From contig JADZCA010000029.1 in the NCBI GenBank assembly GCA_020851795.1, forward strand, positions 1 through 49,270: DNA of 49,270 bases, written 5' to 3'. Both the position numbers and the translations under genes were made by a program. Origin of the DNA: Planctomycetota bacterium (lineage in GTDB: Bacteria > Planctomycetota > PLA2 > JAEUHO01). The notes under the pieces were generated by a model that ran no database searches, was not told the DNA's origin, and saw only the letters and a list, made by a program, of their open reading frames with translations. Of the stretch, positions 7,687 through 16,027 are shown piece by piece. The stretch's first letter is position 1. The number at the start of each line of letters is the position of its first letter.

Positions 7687-9255
7687 TTACGACGCCCTGC
7701 GTGCGGTCCATGCCCGTGGCTCGGGGATGGACTCGACCGCCGGCCGGAGGAACTCCCCCTGCCAGTCCAGGCCGCAAAGCCCGGCAACGGTCTCCGCCTG
7801 CGCCGCGAGATCGGCGACGTACTCCGCCTTCACGGTGCCGACGATCCGAAGCGCCCGCGCGATCGGCTCGCGGACCCGGGCCCATAGCCCAGCGCGGATG
7901 GTGACCATCTCGTCGTCGGACGCCGCTCGGGCCGAGGCCACGGCGGCTGCCAGCGACGCGAAGTCAGGCCGCCCGGGGATCCGCTCCTCCACGCCGACCG
8001 GAAGCCCCGTCCCGTAGACCAGGACGAGGCCGACGAGGGACGGCAGATCCGGGACTTGGGGCCCGGGTGGGGTCACCACTTCGGGGTGCCGCTCGGTGCC
8101 GAGATCGACCCTCGTCCCGAGCAGGCTGCCCTGGAGCAGTTCGATCGCCCGGATGCGTCGCCGCTTCTCCAGCTCAGTGCGACGCTCGGCGAGCGACTTC
8201 GGTCCGGCCTGCTTCGCCGGGGCGTCGTCGCGCGACGAGGAGGAGGCCGCGGCTCGGGCCTCGCCCATGTAGACGACCTCGAGCGTCCGGAGTCGCAGGA
8301 CGGGAATCCCACCCTTCGCCTTCGGGCGCGGCACGAGGTCGAACTCCTTGTGGACGCACACGCCGTCGGGGACGGGGACGTCCTCAAGGCCGTACGTAGA
8401 CTCGACGCGGAGCGCGTCGCCGTGCTTCGCCTTCGCCTCGACGATCCTCGCGGCGATGGTCGCCCGGCGCTTTGACTCGAAGCAGGGGGCGCTGAGGCAG
8501 CGATCCGTCTTGTTGTCGTCCGCGAACAGGACGCCCTGCGCGGACGCCCGGAACGGGCACGCAGAACACGCTGGCGCGCCCTCCACGAGCCCGGTGGCGT
8601 CGCGGTCCCACGGGACCTTCGAGAGGTCGTGCGTGCAGCGGGCGAGGCTGGCCCGGAGCTCGGCGGTCGTCGGGATGCTCTCGACGAACGCCGTCCACTC
8701 CTCGAGGACCTCGTCCTGGACAGGAGCGGGCAGCGCGGCGACCAGTTCCAGGTGCCCGATCGGCCACTCGCTGACCGGGTTGTCGGCGTCGGCGTGCGCC
8801 TTGCGCCACGCCTCGGACAACGCCGTGAGGCGCATCCGTCCCCGGACCCACGACGCGGACTTCCCGAGGACTGCGGACGCCCGGTCGTACGGGTGCTTCT
8901 CGTCCGCGAGGCCCTGCACGAGCTTCGCGACGGCGGCGGCCTCCCGGAGGGGGTCGACCGGTCGGTGGCTCGCGTTCTCCCCGAGGAGGACCGCGAGGGA
9001 GTCCTGCTCGTCCCCCTCAAGTACGACGCAGGGGCACGTCTCGGTCCCGAGTTGGCGCAGTGCCGCGTGGCGGCGATGTCCCGCGAGAATGACATAGGTG
9101 TCGTCATCGGGCGCGACAACTAGCGGTTGGAGAAGCCCGTGCTCCCTGATGCTGGCGACAAGGTCGGCCAGTTCGGGCCTCGCGTAGTCGGTCTTCGCGC
9201 GGGCGTTACTTGCGTGCCGCCGGAGACTCGTGACGGACAGCGGCTCGAGTTTCAT
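7687..9255 (-). CDS. ParB-like nuclease-fold protein with Zn-binding cysteines, 522 aa
   Basis: I set the start at the ATG 9253-9255, which has GAGGAG 4 nt upstream; the open frame extends beyond but would overlap the divergent gene. Residues 1-100 are a ParB N-terminal (sulfiredoxin-like) domain with the box II motif AGHRRHAA (58-65). Residues about 123-143 (YDRASAVLGKSASWVRGRMRL) match the ParB helix-turn-helix. C230-x2-C233 and C253-x4-C258 form a probable zinc site seen in larger element-borne ParB-like proteins. There is a charged linker at about 350-400 and a helical C-terminal domain. No parA gene is visible nearby, so it may act as a transcriptional or replication regulator or CTP-dependent clamp rather than in partition. 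Confidence 0.85.
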   Translation of the reverse strand: MKLEPLSVTSLRRHASNARAKTDYARPELADLVASIREHGLLQPLVVAPDDDTYVILAGHRRHAALRQLGTETCPCVVLEGDEQDSLAVLLGENASHRPVDPLREAAAVAKLVQGLADEKHPYDRASAVLGKSASWVRGRMRLTALSEAWRKAHADADNPVSEWPIGHLELVAALPAPVQDEVLEEWTAFVESIPTTAELRASLARCTHDLSKVPWDRDATGLVEGAPACSACPFRASAQGVLFADDNKTDRCLSAPCFESKRRATIAARIVEAKAKHGDALRVESTYGLEDVPVPDGVCVHKEFDLVPRPKAKGGIPVLRLRTLEVVYMGEARAAASSSSRDDAPAKQAGPKSLAERRTELEKRRRIRAIELLQGSLLGTRVDLGTERHPEVVTPPGPQVPDLPSLVGLVLVYGTGLPVGVEERIPGRPDFASLAAAVASARAASDDEMVTIRAGLWARVREPIARALRIVGTVKAEYVADLAAQAETVAGLCGLDWQGEFLRPAVESIPEPRAWTARRAS

Positions 9256-9324
9256 GGTACTCCTCATCCTGGGCGGTTGGTGGCTCGGTTGCAGTTGGTT
9301 TCCATCCCGCCGAAGCTCTAGACC

Positions 9325-10269
9325 ATGGACGACGACGGCGGCGAGCAGCCCATCGACCTGACCGGACGCGCGTGCAGGCGCATCGCGGCCGATGTCCGCT
9401 CGGTGTTCGCGAGGCTCGGGATCGCAATCGACGCAACACCGATCGGTGACGACGTCACCGAAGTGGAATGGCTGGGAACGGCAGCCGGCCCTGTCGCCAC
9501 GCTTCTCGACGACTCCAGGGTCGATCGCGAGAGGTTCGTCGCCGCATTCGCGAAGGCGGTTCGCGCTCGGCGGGTGGCCCGCGCGCTCGCACTTTGTGAG
9601 GGCGTGCGCGGGTTCCAGACTGTCCTTCGTCACCTCAAGAACTTGAGGCTTGGCGCCGCATCGGGCGAGGCGACGCAGGCATGGGATCAGTTGCTTGAGG
9701 TGGAGATCGCTGCCGCTGCGTCGGGGGCCGATCTACCCGTGGAGTTTGCCGAGCCTGATCTGCGGATCAGCGACGGCGAGGCGTGGTACTCGGTGGCATG
9801 CAAGCGGCCCGCGTCGGAGGAGAGCGTCCCGGGAGCGCTGGCGAAGGCGATCCGGCAGATCGAGAGGTACCCGTTCCCCGGTGTCGCGATCATCAGCGCC
9901 GAGCGTTTCATCGCGCACCCATCTCCCACGCTCTCCGCAGCGGAAGTGCAACGCGCGTACCGGACCCAACTTGAGCGGCTGAATCGCCGACTTCACGATG
10001 CGCAGCGATCGTCGGCCTGGGGGGCCGAGGCGCATTCGCCGCCGTTTGGCGGGATTACCGTGGCTGCGGTCCTCGTCTATTCCACGCTCACGGTCTACCA
10101 AGAGGAGCGGCGCGGAGTGCAGACCGCGTTCGTCGCGTACGACTCCGTCGCGGTGCGGAATCGCGGGTTGACAGGGCGACCGTGGCGAAGGCTAGGGCCG
10201 TTCCTGGGCGCGTTCCAGTTGACTCTCAAGCGAGGCCACCGACGACTAGTCGCCCACGTCGCAGACTGA
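9325..10269 (+). CDS. Predicted PD-(D/E)XK-fold protein, 314 aa
   Basis: ATG start at 9325, divergent from the ParB-like gene with 69 bp between. The middle of the protein has the order expected of a restriction-endonuclease fold: an acidic helix WDQLLEVEI (E125, E127), then EPDLRI (D145), then a beta-strand SVACKRP (K160), the last resembling the ECKRP strand of many nucleases. The usual acidic residue two positions before the lysine is Ala158 here, so catalysis may rely on a displaced residue or be lost. No signal peptide or membrane segment is seen. It faces the PLD nuclease gene (10328) with only 58 bp between the stops. The fold assignment is moderate; function is unknown, with DNA cleavage or a defence role the best guess. 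Confidence 0.6.
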   Translation: MDDDGGEQPIDLTGRACRRIAADVRSVFARLGIAIDATPIGDDVTEVEWLGTAAGPVATLLDDSRVDRERFVAAFAKAVRARRVARALALCEGVRGFQTVLRHLKNLRLGAASGEATQAWDQLLEVEIAAAASGADLPVEFAEPDLRISDGEAWYSVACKRPASEESVPGALAKAIRQIERYPFPGVAIISAERFIAHPSPTLSAAEVQRAYRTQLERLNRRLHDAQRSSAWGAEAHSPPFGGITVAAVLVYSTLTVYQEERRGVQTAFVAYDSVAVRNRGLTGRPWRRLGPFLGAFQLTLKRGHRRLVAHVAD

Positions 10270-10327
10270 ATGGGCGAAGTGCACAGGGCCGGTCGTTGGT
10301 GGCACAGCCGCGCGCTTTCCACTGGCG

Positions 10328-11620
10328 CTACCCCTCGTAGTAGAGCGCATCGAGCATGGCGGCGCGGCCCTTCCAGATCTCGGCGTCTTCCCCGGCGGTC
10401 GGAGCGTCTGCGAGCCACCATGCTGCGCTTCGTATCCGCTCCACGATCGAGTCCCAGTACTCGGCGAGCCCACACGCGCCCCTGATGCCGAATGCCTTGC
10501 GAAGCCCCGCCCTGTTTTTGCTGTCCAAGCAGACGAAGTAGTCTGGACGCTTCATCGCGAGCAGACGACTCGCTGTCCCGATGCCCGGCCCGCCTCCGGG
10601 CCGCCCGGCAAAGGCTTTCGTGAATCGGTGCACGAAGAGTTCGTACTGTTCACGGCTCACTTCGCCCGCCGACGGGATCGCGTCGAGAGCATCGGAGAGG
10701 TGGCTGCTGTTATCCGCGACGAGACTCTTGAACGTACCCGCGCCGCGCATGGAGCCAAACCACAACCAGTTCGGGTCGTCACCGGCCTCATCGAACCGCT
10801 CGTAGGTCGTTCCTGCGATGCGCTTACGCCAGACGGTGTCGATATCGCAGAAGGACGTCCCGCCCTTGAACTGCGTCCGCACGTGATCCAAGACAGCGAG
10901 CCGACCGACGATCGAGTGGCCCGTATCTTCCGCCCGCGCGCGAGAGACGAACTCAGACCACGGCAAGCGCAGGATCGGAATCTCCAGCGGGCTCCGGCCT
11001 CCATCCCCCGTCGGCTTCGCGCCGGTCCGAGACGTGTCGCCAAGTTGCGCCCGCACGCGAAGCCGGGCGCTCCACATCTGACGGTAGCCCTCGAGGTCTG
11101 CGGCGCTCATCACGCTGCCGCGTTGCCAATACTGCTCGATGACGGCCTTCACCGCCCTGTATGCGTCGGCGGCGCCTTGATCCGCGTCAGAGAGAAGCGT
11201 CGCCACTTCGTCATTGCCCCCGAGTCCCCCATACGTGAAGTTCGGACTTCCGATCACGCACTCCCAACGGTTCTTGCCCTCGAACAGGTAGATCTTGGGG
11301 TGGAACACGCCGGACGGGTTCAAGACGAAGCGCGTCCGCGGGTGCTCCAGCAGTCGCGCGATGAGGTCGGGATCCGTCTGATAGAAGTGGGTCCCGACAA
11401 CGAGCCGCTCGATGCGGCCTGTGTTCCGCAGAAGCAGGTCGCACGCAGGGAAGCCCTGCGAGGCCCACGCGAGTGCCCACGAGTATCGCGGGTAACGCTT
11501 CAGCAGGTCCCGCAGGGTCCGGTCGATCTCTGCGCTGTTCGCTAGGATGCGGATGGGCGAGTCTCCCGGGTGGACGAAGAGTCTAGCCCGGGCTGGCTCT
11601 GCGCGCCCCAGAGTGGTCAT
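10328..11620 (-). CDS. Phospholipase D-like nuclease-family protein, 430 aa
   Basis: The N-terminal 150 residues are a single PLD domain with an HKD motif: FHPKIYLFEG (H107, K109), followed by GSPNFTYGGL (124-133) and E138. Single-HKD proteins with this spacing (the BfiI/NgoFVII group) dimerise to form one active site and cut DNA without metal. The C-terminal 250 residues contain a second, unrecognised domain rich in aromatic residues, with GTASRLLAMKRPDYFVCLDSKN at its core (about 355-376), which might recognise substrate. Its ATG overlaps the stop of the DUF932 gene (ATGA), so the two are translationally coupled. A DNA-cleaving role is inference from the family. Confidence 0.8.
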   Translation of the reverse strand: MTTLGRAEPARARLFVHPGDSPIRILANSAEIDRTLRDLLKRYPRYSWALAWASQGFPACDLLLRNTGRIERLVVGTHFYQTDPDLIARLLEHPRTRFVLNPSGVFHPKIYLFEGKNRWECVIGSPNFTYGGLGGNDEVATLLSDADQGAADAYRAVKAVIEQYWQRGSVMSAADLEGYRQMWSARLRVRAQLGDTSRTGAKPTGDGGRSPLEIPILRLPWSEFVSRARAEDTGHSIVGRLAVLDHVRTQFKGGTSFCDIDTVWRKRIAGTTYERFDEAGDDPNWLWFGSMRGAGTFKSLVADNSSHLSDALDAIPSAGEVSREQYELFVHRFTKAFAGRPGGGPGIGTASRLLAMKRPDYFVCLDSKNRAGLRKAFGIRGACGLAEYWDSIVERIRSAAWWLADAPTAGEDAEIWKGRAAMLDALYYEG

Positions 11621-12687
11621 GCGACCGAGGACAGGATCGCGCCGGCGACGGCGCTCATGCCCGTCCTCTCGGCCGCGTAGGGCAGGGCTTTCGCAGCCGA
11701 CGTGACCCCGTTCGTCACGCCCCAGACGGTGAACTCACCTGGATTCTCCGGGGCGCGCACGAGATCCGCGGCCTCCATCGCGTCGGCCTCGGCCATGCGG
11801 AACTCACGGACAAGCCGCTGGACGGCCCGCTCCTTTTCGTTCGGTCCCGCGGACACGAACCGGGTGGTGCGGGCCACCTCGAACGCGTCGAGCTCTCGCG
11901 TCGTGAGCCTCGCGCCGATCTCCTGGAGATCCTCGCGAAACTCCCGGACGACGCCGACGACCGCACCCGTGTGCCGTGCACGACGGGCCTTGACGCCGGT
12001 CGCGTCCCAGATTAGGAAGTTGGCGCACATCTCCCGGAAGTAGAACGTCGAGAACCCGAAGCTCTTCGCGCCGACCTCGGAGTTGTAGACGAGCACGCCC
12101 TTGCGCAGCCCCCCGAAGCCATCGTTGCCCGGCTGCTGGTCGCCGTAGAAGAAGCCGAACGAGTCCCGGTCGGACCGGAAGAGCGCCGGCTTCGTGTTCC
12201 CGAGGAGGTTCGTCCCGCGGACATCGGTGTTGATCGTCGGCATTGCCGGGATGAACCCGTTCGGAAGCAGCCAGCGATCCACCTGCTCGTAGACGTCGGC
12301 GTCCCAGACGCGCTCGTAGCGGTCGCTGGTCACGCATCGGAGCCGGTCGCCGTCCACGAGGGCGGTGCGGTACCGACGGTTCCTCGGGAAGCACCGGTTC
12401 ATCACCTTCGCCCGGGTGTCGCCGTCGAGGCGCTCGAGGACCGGCATCGGCACCTTCGCCATCGCCGCCAGCTGGGCGAGGCTGTAGTGCGTCATCCGGA
12501 GCGCGGCGTCCCCGAAGTGGACGCTCATGCCGTCCTCGCTGAAGAGGATCCGATCGTCCTTCGCGTCGAGCGTGGAGCACCGGCGCTTCTGCGCGCCGGC
12601 GTCTTCGCGGAGAGCCTCGAAGGACTCGAAGTGGTCCTCAGGCGCGCGGGAGAAGAGCTCCCGCTGTGCGAGCGTCATCACCGTCAT
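11617..12687 (-). CDS. DUF932 family element protein, 356 aa
   Basis: The ATG at 12687 has GGAGG 4 nt upstream; the frame continues beyond, but without start signals and across a divergent promoter region. The body matches the DUF932 (phage/plasmid-like TIGR03299-related) family: an N-terminal region with LRMTHYSLAQLA, a central part with GDRLRCVTSDRYERVWDADV, then FGFFYGDQQ, GVLVYNSEVGAKSFGFSTF and FLIWDATGVKARRARHTG, and a helical C-terminus. These proteins are abundant on plasmids and phages; their biochemical role is not established, although association with replication and recombination genes is common. It is upstream of, and coupled to, the PLD protein. Confidence 0.85.
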   Translation of the reverse strand: MTVMTLAQRELFSRAPEDHFESFEALREDAGAQKRRCSTLDAKDDRILFSEDGMSVHFGDAALRMTHYSLAQLAAMAKVPMPVLERLDGDTRAKVMNRCFPRNRRYRTALVDGDRLRCVTSDRYERVWDADVYEQVDRWLLPNGFIPAMPTINTDVRGTNLLGNTKPALFRSDRDSFGFFYGDQQPGNDGFGGLRKGVLVYNSEVGAKSFGFSTFYFREMCANFLIWDATGVKARRARHTGAVVGVVREFREDLQEIGARLTTRELDAFEVARTTRFVSAGPNEKERAVQRLVREFRMAEADAMEAADLVRAPENPGEFTVWGVTNGVTSAAKALPYAAERTGMSAVAGAILSSVA

Positions 12688-12702
12688 GTTGCCTCCAGAA
12701 CG

Positions 12703-12718
12703 TGGGATACTCGTCCCA
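12703..12718. repeat. Inverted repeat between divergent genes
   Basis: TGGGA (12703-12707) and TCCCA (12714-12718), a 5-bp inverted repeat with a 6-nt spacer, sits 16 bp upstream of the DUF932 start and 62 bp upstream of the plus-strand gene. It is a candidate operator for either gene. Short repeats like this occur by chance, so support is weak. Confidence 0.3.
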
Positions 12719-12779
12719 ACGACGCATCTCCCATCATCGAAAGACGACGTATGGAGCGCGTCGGACAGGATCAGCTGCC

Positions 12780-13274
12780 GTGACCACCTACCTCGACGAC
12801 ACGTCCGCTCCGCAGCACTACGAGCCGCCGCCGCGGGATCGAACCTACGAGGGTTCGGAGTTCGTAGCGGAGTCCGTGACCCGCTGGCTCGTGTCCACTG
12901 GGGCCACGGTCCTACGGGTCCACCCGCAGGAACTCGTGGCCGGGAAGACGCCGATCGGCATTCGGGTGCGCATCCGATTCCAGGCGGCCCGCACGCCGAT
13001 CCAGTCATCGCTCGACGCATTCGTGCGGCGCGAGCGGATCGACCCGATGTTGTCGGGCTACCCGCTCGCGCTCGCGCTGCCCGATCTCCCGCGGCTTCGG
13101 CGGGAGCAGGAAGCCCTGGTAGCGGCCCTCCCCCCGGAACGGTGGATCCACTGGATCTTCGTGGGCCGCTACGGACAGATCGACGTCGTGCCGCCGCCCC
13201 GCCACGAGCGCGAGGCGGCGGACGACGCCGAGACCGCGGATCAGAGCTCGATCCGCTCGGGCTCCACGGCGTAG
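12780..13274 (+). CDS. Hypothetical protein, 164 aa
   Basis: Begins at the GTG 12780-12782 (VTTYLDD). The product has a plausible globular pattern: a beta strand VLRVHPQELV, a strand IGIRVRIRFQAA, a helix RLRREQEALVAAL, then WIHWIFVGRYGQIDVVPP. No known family. Its 3' end overlaps the 3' end of the convergent RNA-polymerase-like gene by 34 nt. It is divergent from the DUF932 gene, with the inverted repeat at 12703-12718 between them. The reverse strand is also open here, but only as an out-of-frame shadow. Whether it works with the neighbouring polymerase is unknown. Confidence 0.5.
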   Translation: MTTYLDDTSAPQHYEPPPRDRTYEGSEFVAESVTRWLVSTGATVLRVHPQELVAGKTPIGIRVRIRFQAARTPIQSSLDAFVRRERIDPMLSGYPLALALPDLPRLRREQEALVAALPPERWIHWIFVGRYGQIDVVPPPRHEREAADDAETADQSSIRSGSTA

Positions 13275-16027
13275 TCGAGCGCCTGCTGGGCAAGGCGGTC
13301 GAGCGCCGCCGTGCCCTCGCCGGGATCCGTGGAGAGGGCCATGAGCCGTCCCCACAGGGGCTTGATGCCCACCGACTCGACGTCTCGCAGGCCCTCGACC
13401 GGCCGGATGCCGTACAGCCGCTGGACGGCGGCGTACGTGGCGCGCTTCTCGGCGACGCACTCGGCCGAGGTGACCTCGGTCGGGTACTGGCCGTACGCGC
13501 CTTCGAGCACATCGCGCACGCGACGAAGTTCCTGCCGGCTGGCGAGGCCCTGCTGCTCGATCTTCCCGAGGACGTCCTCGAGGATCTGGACGAGGGGCCG
13601 CTTCACGCGCCGGTACGCCTCGTCCAGGAGCGTGGGGTGCGGAACCTCGACGTATGCGTTGAAGTCCCGGCCCTCCACGTAGCCCGCCCGGAGCAGCTCG
13701 CGCCGCAGCGTGTCCGACAGCCGGACGCCGACCACGCGGTCGCCGTCCTTCGCCTTGACACACGGTGCGGCCATGCGGGACCAGACCCGCATGAGCCCCG
13801 CGAACAGGTTCGCGCTCTCCTGGTGCGGGCCCTTCAGCCCGTCCACGTACGACTGCGCGATCCTCGCCACGGACGCCAGCAGACCCCACTCGCCGGCTTC
13901 GGCGAGCGCCTCCTGGGCCACGTACTTCCACAGCGTGATGCTCCCGACGTCCCGGGCCGAGCCCGCGGTCTCGAGGACCGCCCTGTGGACGGCCTCGGCC
14001 GACAGCTCGTACGGGTCGTGGTCCGCCTTGAGCTTCGCGAAGGACGCCGGGAGGTCCCGGATGCGCTCCTCGGGTTCCACGAACGGCGGCGCCTGCTCGG
14101 CCCCGATGTCCAAGTCCCGGAGCTCCTGCTCCGTGGCCTTGACGTGCGAGACGTAGACGAGGTCGCCATCGTTGTCCCGGTTCATCCGGGTCAGCCGGTC
14201 GAAGTCGGCCAGGACGACGGCGAAGTCCTCCCGGGCGAGGTGCTCGAGAAGCCACCTCGTCTCCGCGAGCTCGGCGCCGCGGCGCTTGGCGACCGCCAGA
14301 GGCTCGACCGACGCCGACCGGATGCCGTCCCGGTTCATCGTCGGCTCCCCGTGGATCGTCCCGCGGAACGGGCGACTCCCGTCCGGCACGACGACCCGAT
14401 CCCCGAGGCCCTTGACGGCCACGAGGACGCCGTGGAGACCCGGCACCCGGATCGAGTGCTGGTCCAGCATCGAGTTCACGGCCCGCAGGATGTTCTCCCG
14501 CAGCTGGCCCAGCGACTCCGCGAACCGCTCCGGCCGGACATCCAGGCACCTCACGACCTGGAGCACGGTGTTCACGTAGTCCGGGAAGTGGAAGCCGTGC
14601 TCGCCCTCGATCTCGACCCTGCCGAGGGTCGCCAGGAGCACCCTAGCCGGCGGGATGGGGATGCGGTTGCCGCCGCGCCCCCTCGCCGTGAAGCCGTCCG
14701 GGTTCCACGCGGGGTCCAGCACCGGGTGATCCGGCATGTCGCCGAACGCGAACCGGCGCTCGAAGCCCTCACCCCACTCGGTCTGGAGTTCCTGCTTGGT
14801 GCGCTCCGGGACGGCCGGATCCTCGACGGGAGCCCTGAGCCTCTCGGCCCACCCGAGCAGCGCGTGCACGATCGGGCCAGGACCTTCGTCCACCCTCGCG
14901 CCGATCACGCGGTCCATGACTGCCGGGCTGACGCTGTGGAGCGTCGAGAGCACGTTGAGACTCACCCGGTTGCCCCGGTAGGCCATCCGCTCCTCACCCG
15001 TGAAGAGCATGCGCACGTCCAGCCGCAGCACGTAGCAGCGCTGGAAGCTGCCCCAGAGCCCTTCGATGCTGTGCGCCGAGAGCAGCGCGTTGCTCTTGAT
15101 GCAGGACGCGTTGCAGACGCCGTCCAGCCCCGGCCACTCGGCCTCGATGTGGTCCGGCAGCCGGTCCACGACGATCGCCGTGCCCTTGAAGCCGTGCTCG
15201 TGGACGAGCTTCGCCCCGGTGTCGATGCGAGCGCGCTCGCGCTTCTCGATCCAGAGCAGGTCCTCGTCCTCCCGAACGGAGAGGATCTCCGTGTCGTGCC
15301 GGGCCACCTTCTCCGCGAACTCGAGGCGGAGGTAGACGTCGCCACGCTGGGCGTCCTTCGCCTCGTAGGCGAGGCAACGCCGCACGCGCTGGGTCAGCGT
15401 GCGTTCGCAGTCCCGGGCGGCCGACGCACGGAGCAGGAACGCTCCATCCCCGGTCACTGCGTCCACGAACGGGTCGTCCACGACGAGGATCTTGAGCATC
15501 CCTCCACGGAACGCCTCCGGCTTGTCAAGCAGCGACCTCGCCAGCAGCTTCTCGGGCTCGAAGTCGGACGTGATGCCCTCCTTCGCGAGCCGGACCCGCC
15601 CTCCGAGCGCCTGGTTCTTCCCGCCGAGCCCGATCCAGAGCCCGCGGTCCCGCACCCAGCGTTCGACGACCTGGAGGTCGACCGGGAGCCGGGCCTGAAC
15701 GGATCGCACGACGACCTCATCGAGCGCGGACTGCCGCGCCGGCCCTTCAAGGCCGACGAGGCGCTTCGCCGCCGTAGGCTCGACGACCACGAACTGTGTG
15801 TAGCCCTCCTTCGGGCAGTTGAACTGCCGCAGCGCCTGGAGGATCTGAGCGCGCCCGTGCGTGCGCGCCGCTCCTCGCAAGTGACGGTTGACCCACCGCT
15901 CGACGTGGCGCACCACGCCTTCGGTGTCGGTCTTCTCGACCTCGACCCCGACCTCCGTGATGAAGACGAAGTCCCGACGATCCAGTAGCAACGTCCGACG
16001 GCGGACCTGTAGACGGAGAGCCTCCAT
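13241..16027 (-). CDS. Single-polypeptide double-psi-beta-barrel RNA polymerase-like protein, 928 aa
   Basis: Starts at ATG 16025-16027 behind AAGGAGG. Residues about 230-290 hold a beta-subunit-like barrel: G271-x-K273 and H278-G-F-K281-G reproduce the G-D-K-(x)5-H-G-x-K-G motif of bacterial beta, with the two active-site lysines at the same 8-residue separation. A stretch from LDGV (301) to SIEGLWG (320-326) follows the beta pattern DG-(x)n-GQ-[IL]-E-x-x-LG. Residues 560-571 (GEPTMNRDGIRS) match the beta' motif R-x-PTLHR-x-GIQ. NRDNDGD (616-622) is the metal-binding D-x-D-G-D triad (D618, D620, D622), followed by a hydrophobic strand as in beta'. Both barrels in one chain of about 900 residues is the YonO-type plan of phage SPbeta; cellular RNA-dependent RNA polymerases share the barrels too. 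The N-terminal 230 and C-terminal 300 residues are unrecognised. It probably transcribes element genes. The template (DNA or RNA) cannot be told from sequence. Confidence 0.8.
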   Translation of the reverse strand: MEALRLQVRRRTLLLDRRDFVFITEVGVEVEKTDTEGVVRHVERWVNRHLRGAARTHGRAQILQALRQFNCPKEGYTQFVVVEPTAAKRLVGLEGPARQSALDEVVVRSVQARLPVDLQVVERWVRDRGLWIGLGGKNQALGGRVRLAKEGITSDFEPEKLLARSLLDKPEAFRGGMLKILVVDDPFVDAVTGDGAFLLRASAARDCERTLTQRVRRCLAYEAKDAQRGDVYLRLEFAEKVARHDTEILSVREDEDLLWIEKRERARIDTGAKLVHEHGFKGTAIVVDRLPDHIEAEWPGLDGVCNASCIKSNALLSAHSIEGLWGSFQRCYVLRLDVRMLFTGEERMAYRGNRVSLNVLSTLHSVSPAVMDRVIGARVDEGPGPIVHALLGWAERLRAPVEDPAVPERTKQELQTEWGEGFERRFAFGDMPDHPVLDPAWNPDGFTARGRGGNRIPIPPARVLLATLGRVEIEGEHGFHFPDYVNTVLQVVRCLDVRPERFAESLGQLRENILRAVNSMLDQHSIRVPGLHGVLVAVKGLGDRVVVPDGSRPFRGTIHGEPTMNRDGIRSASVEPLAVAKRRGAELAETRWLLEHLAREDFAVVLADFDRLTRMNRDNDGDLVYVSHVKATEQELRDLDIGAEQAPPFVEPEERIRDLPASFAKLKADHDPYELSAEAVHRAVLETAGSARDVGSITLWKYVAQEALAEAGEWGLLASVARIAQSYVDGLKGPHQESANLFAGLMRVWSRMAAPCVKAKDGDRVVGVRLSDTLRRELLRAGYVEGRDFNAYVEVPHPTLLDEAYRRVKRPLVQILEDVLGKIEQQGLASRQELRRVRDVLEGAYGQYPTEVTSAECVAEKRATYAAVQRLYGIRPVEGLRDVESVGIKPLWGRLMALSTDPGEGTAALDRLAQQALDYAVEPERIEL

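Noticed and set aside
12527..15988. A long open frame on the plus strand (about 1150 codons) opposite the polymerase-like gene
   Set aside because: Its product is a low-complexity Arg/Asp/Glu/Pro/Val/Leu-rich sequence with no motif, as expected from the complement of a GC-rich gene. The minus-strand frame has the family motifs and a strong ribosome site.
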